From WTXA01 sp964415195 (GTDB lineage: Bacteria > Bacillota > TC1), in NCBI GenBank assembly GCA_964415195.1, contig CAYPYD010000005.1, positions 97,546 through 161,545 on the forward strand: DNA of 64,000 nt, in the 5' to 3' direction. The notes beneath the pieces are model-generated. The model was not told the origin of the DNA, ran no database searches, and worked only from the letters and a program-made list of their open reading frames with translations. This document shows, in pieces, positions 63,980 through 64,000 of the stretch. Position numbers and translations under genes: made by a program. Within the stretch, counting starts at the first letter, position 1, and the number at the start of each line of letters is the position of its first letter.

Positions 63980-64000
63980 AAATTATATCCTCTTTCTTAA

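Noticed and set aside
1..64000. tRNA or rRNA genes, CRISPR arrays, insertion sequences, prophage genes
   Set aside because: All intergenic gaps are short and were read through; no tRNA-like cloverleaf, repeat-spacer pattern, transposase or phage gene was recognised. Covariance-model searches were not available.

Overview
The window is a gene-dense stretch of chromosome from a low-GC, Gram-positive anaerobe-like bacterium. Supporting signs are AT-rich DNA, strong AGGAGG-type ribosome sites, sigma-A-like promoters, an HrcA/CIRCE heat-shock operon, AddAB rather than RecBCD, an RNase J gene, a class D-type sortase and a short HisG with HisZ. Clostridia or Tissierellia (for example a Sedimentibacter-like organism) fits best, but this is inference from gene content. 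Sixty of the 62 genes I call lie on the minus strand; only a Crp/Fnr-type regulator and an ABC-2-type permease are on the plus strand. No rRNA, tRNA, CRISPR array, insertion sequence or prophage was recognised, and no gene-free gap exceeds 300 bases (the largest is about 220).

Layout, in coordinate order (transcription is mostly right to left). 1-11.3 kb: an operon that starts at an rpsU promoter (about 11.28 kb) and runs rpsU, thiamine pyrophosphokinase, phoH, ybeY, cdd, era, recO, an unusual hydrolase/ADP-ribosylglycohydrolase-like fusion, glyQ, glyS, RNase J and a metallophosphoesterase cut by the window edge. 11.3-18.8 kb: purB, a small DUF4352-like protein, prmA, mtaB, a HIT protein, gltX and glnS. 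18.8-23.5 kb: the hrcA-grpE-dnaK-dnaJ operon with CIRCE. 23.5-30.6 kb: a compact histidine operon (hisZGDBHAF-IE) behind the TrpR-like regulator YerC, with a near-consensus promoter and a 6-2-6 palindrome at its start. 30.6-34.1 kb: a cysteine-free NifU-C-like protein, rlmH, an M20 peptidase and a fold-type II PLP enzyme.

34.1-37.3 kb: a small divergent region with the Crp-like regulator, a DUF1858 redox protein, an orphan permease and a TraB-family membrane protein, punctuated by strong two-way terminators. 37.3-49.2 kb: a DNA recombination operon led by a DprA-like protein with an N-terminal helix-turn-helix, then addB, addA and rmuC, followed by a MATE exporter, a lipid/polysaccharide flippase and TraB. 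49.2-57.9 kb: lower glycolysis (gapA, an in-frame pgk-tpi fusion, gpmI, eno), secG, then rnr and smpB. 57.9-60 kb: infC-rpmI-rplT with an L20-type leader, then a SpoU-type methyltransferase. 60-64 kb: sortase, dUTPase, M16 peptidase and a FakA/YloV-type kinase.

Most of this is core machinery (translation, RNA decay, protein folding, glycolysis, histidine synthesis, double-strand-break repair). The least ordinary items are the lipase-like/DraG-like fusion in the recO-glyQ operon, the HTH-DprA-like protein heading addBA, the Cys-less NifU-like protein, the putative YerC operator at the his promoter, the Crp-PLP enzyme divergon, the probable non-AUG start of infC, and the hairpin plus mini-ORF between dnaK and dnaJ.
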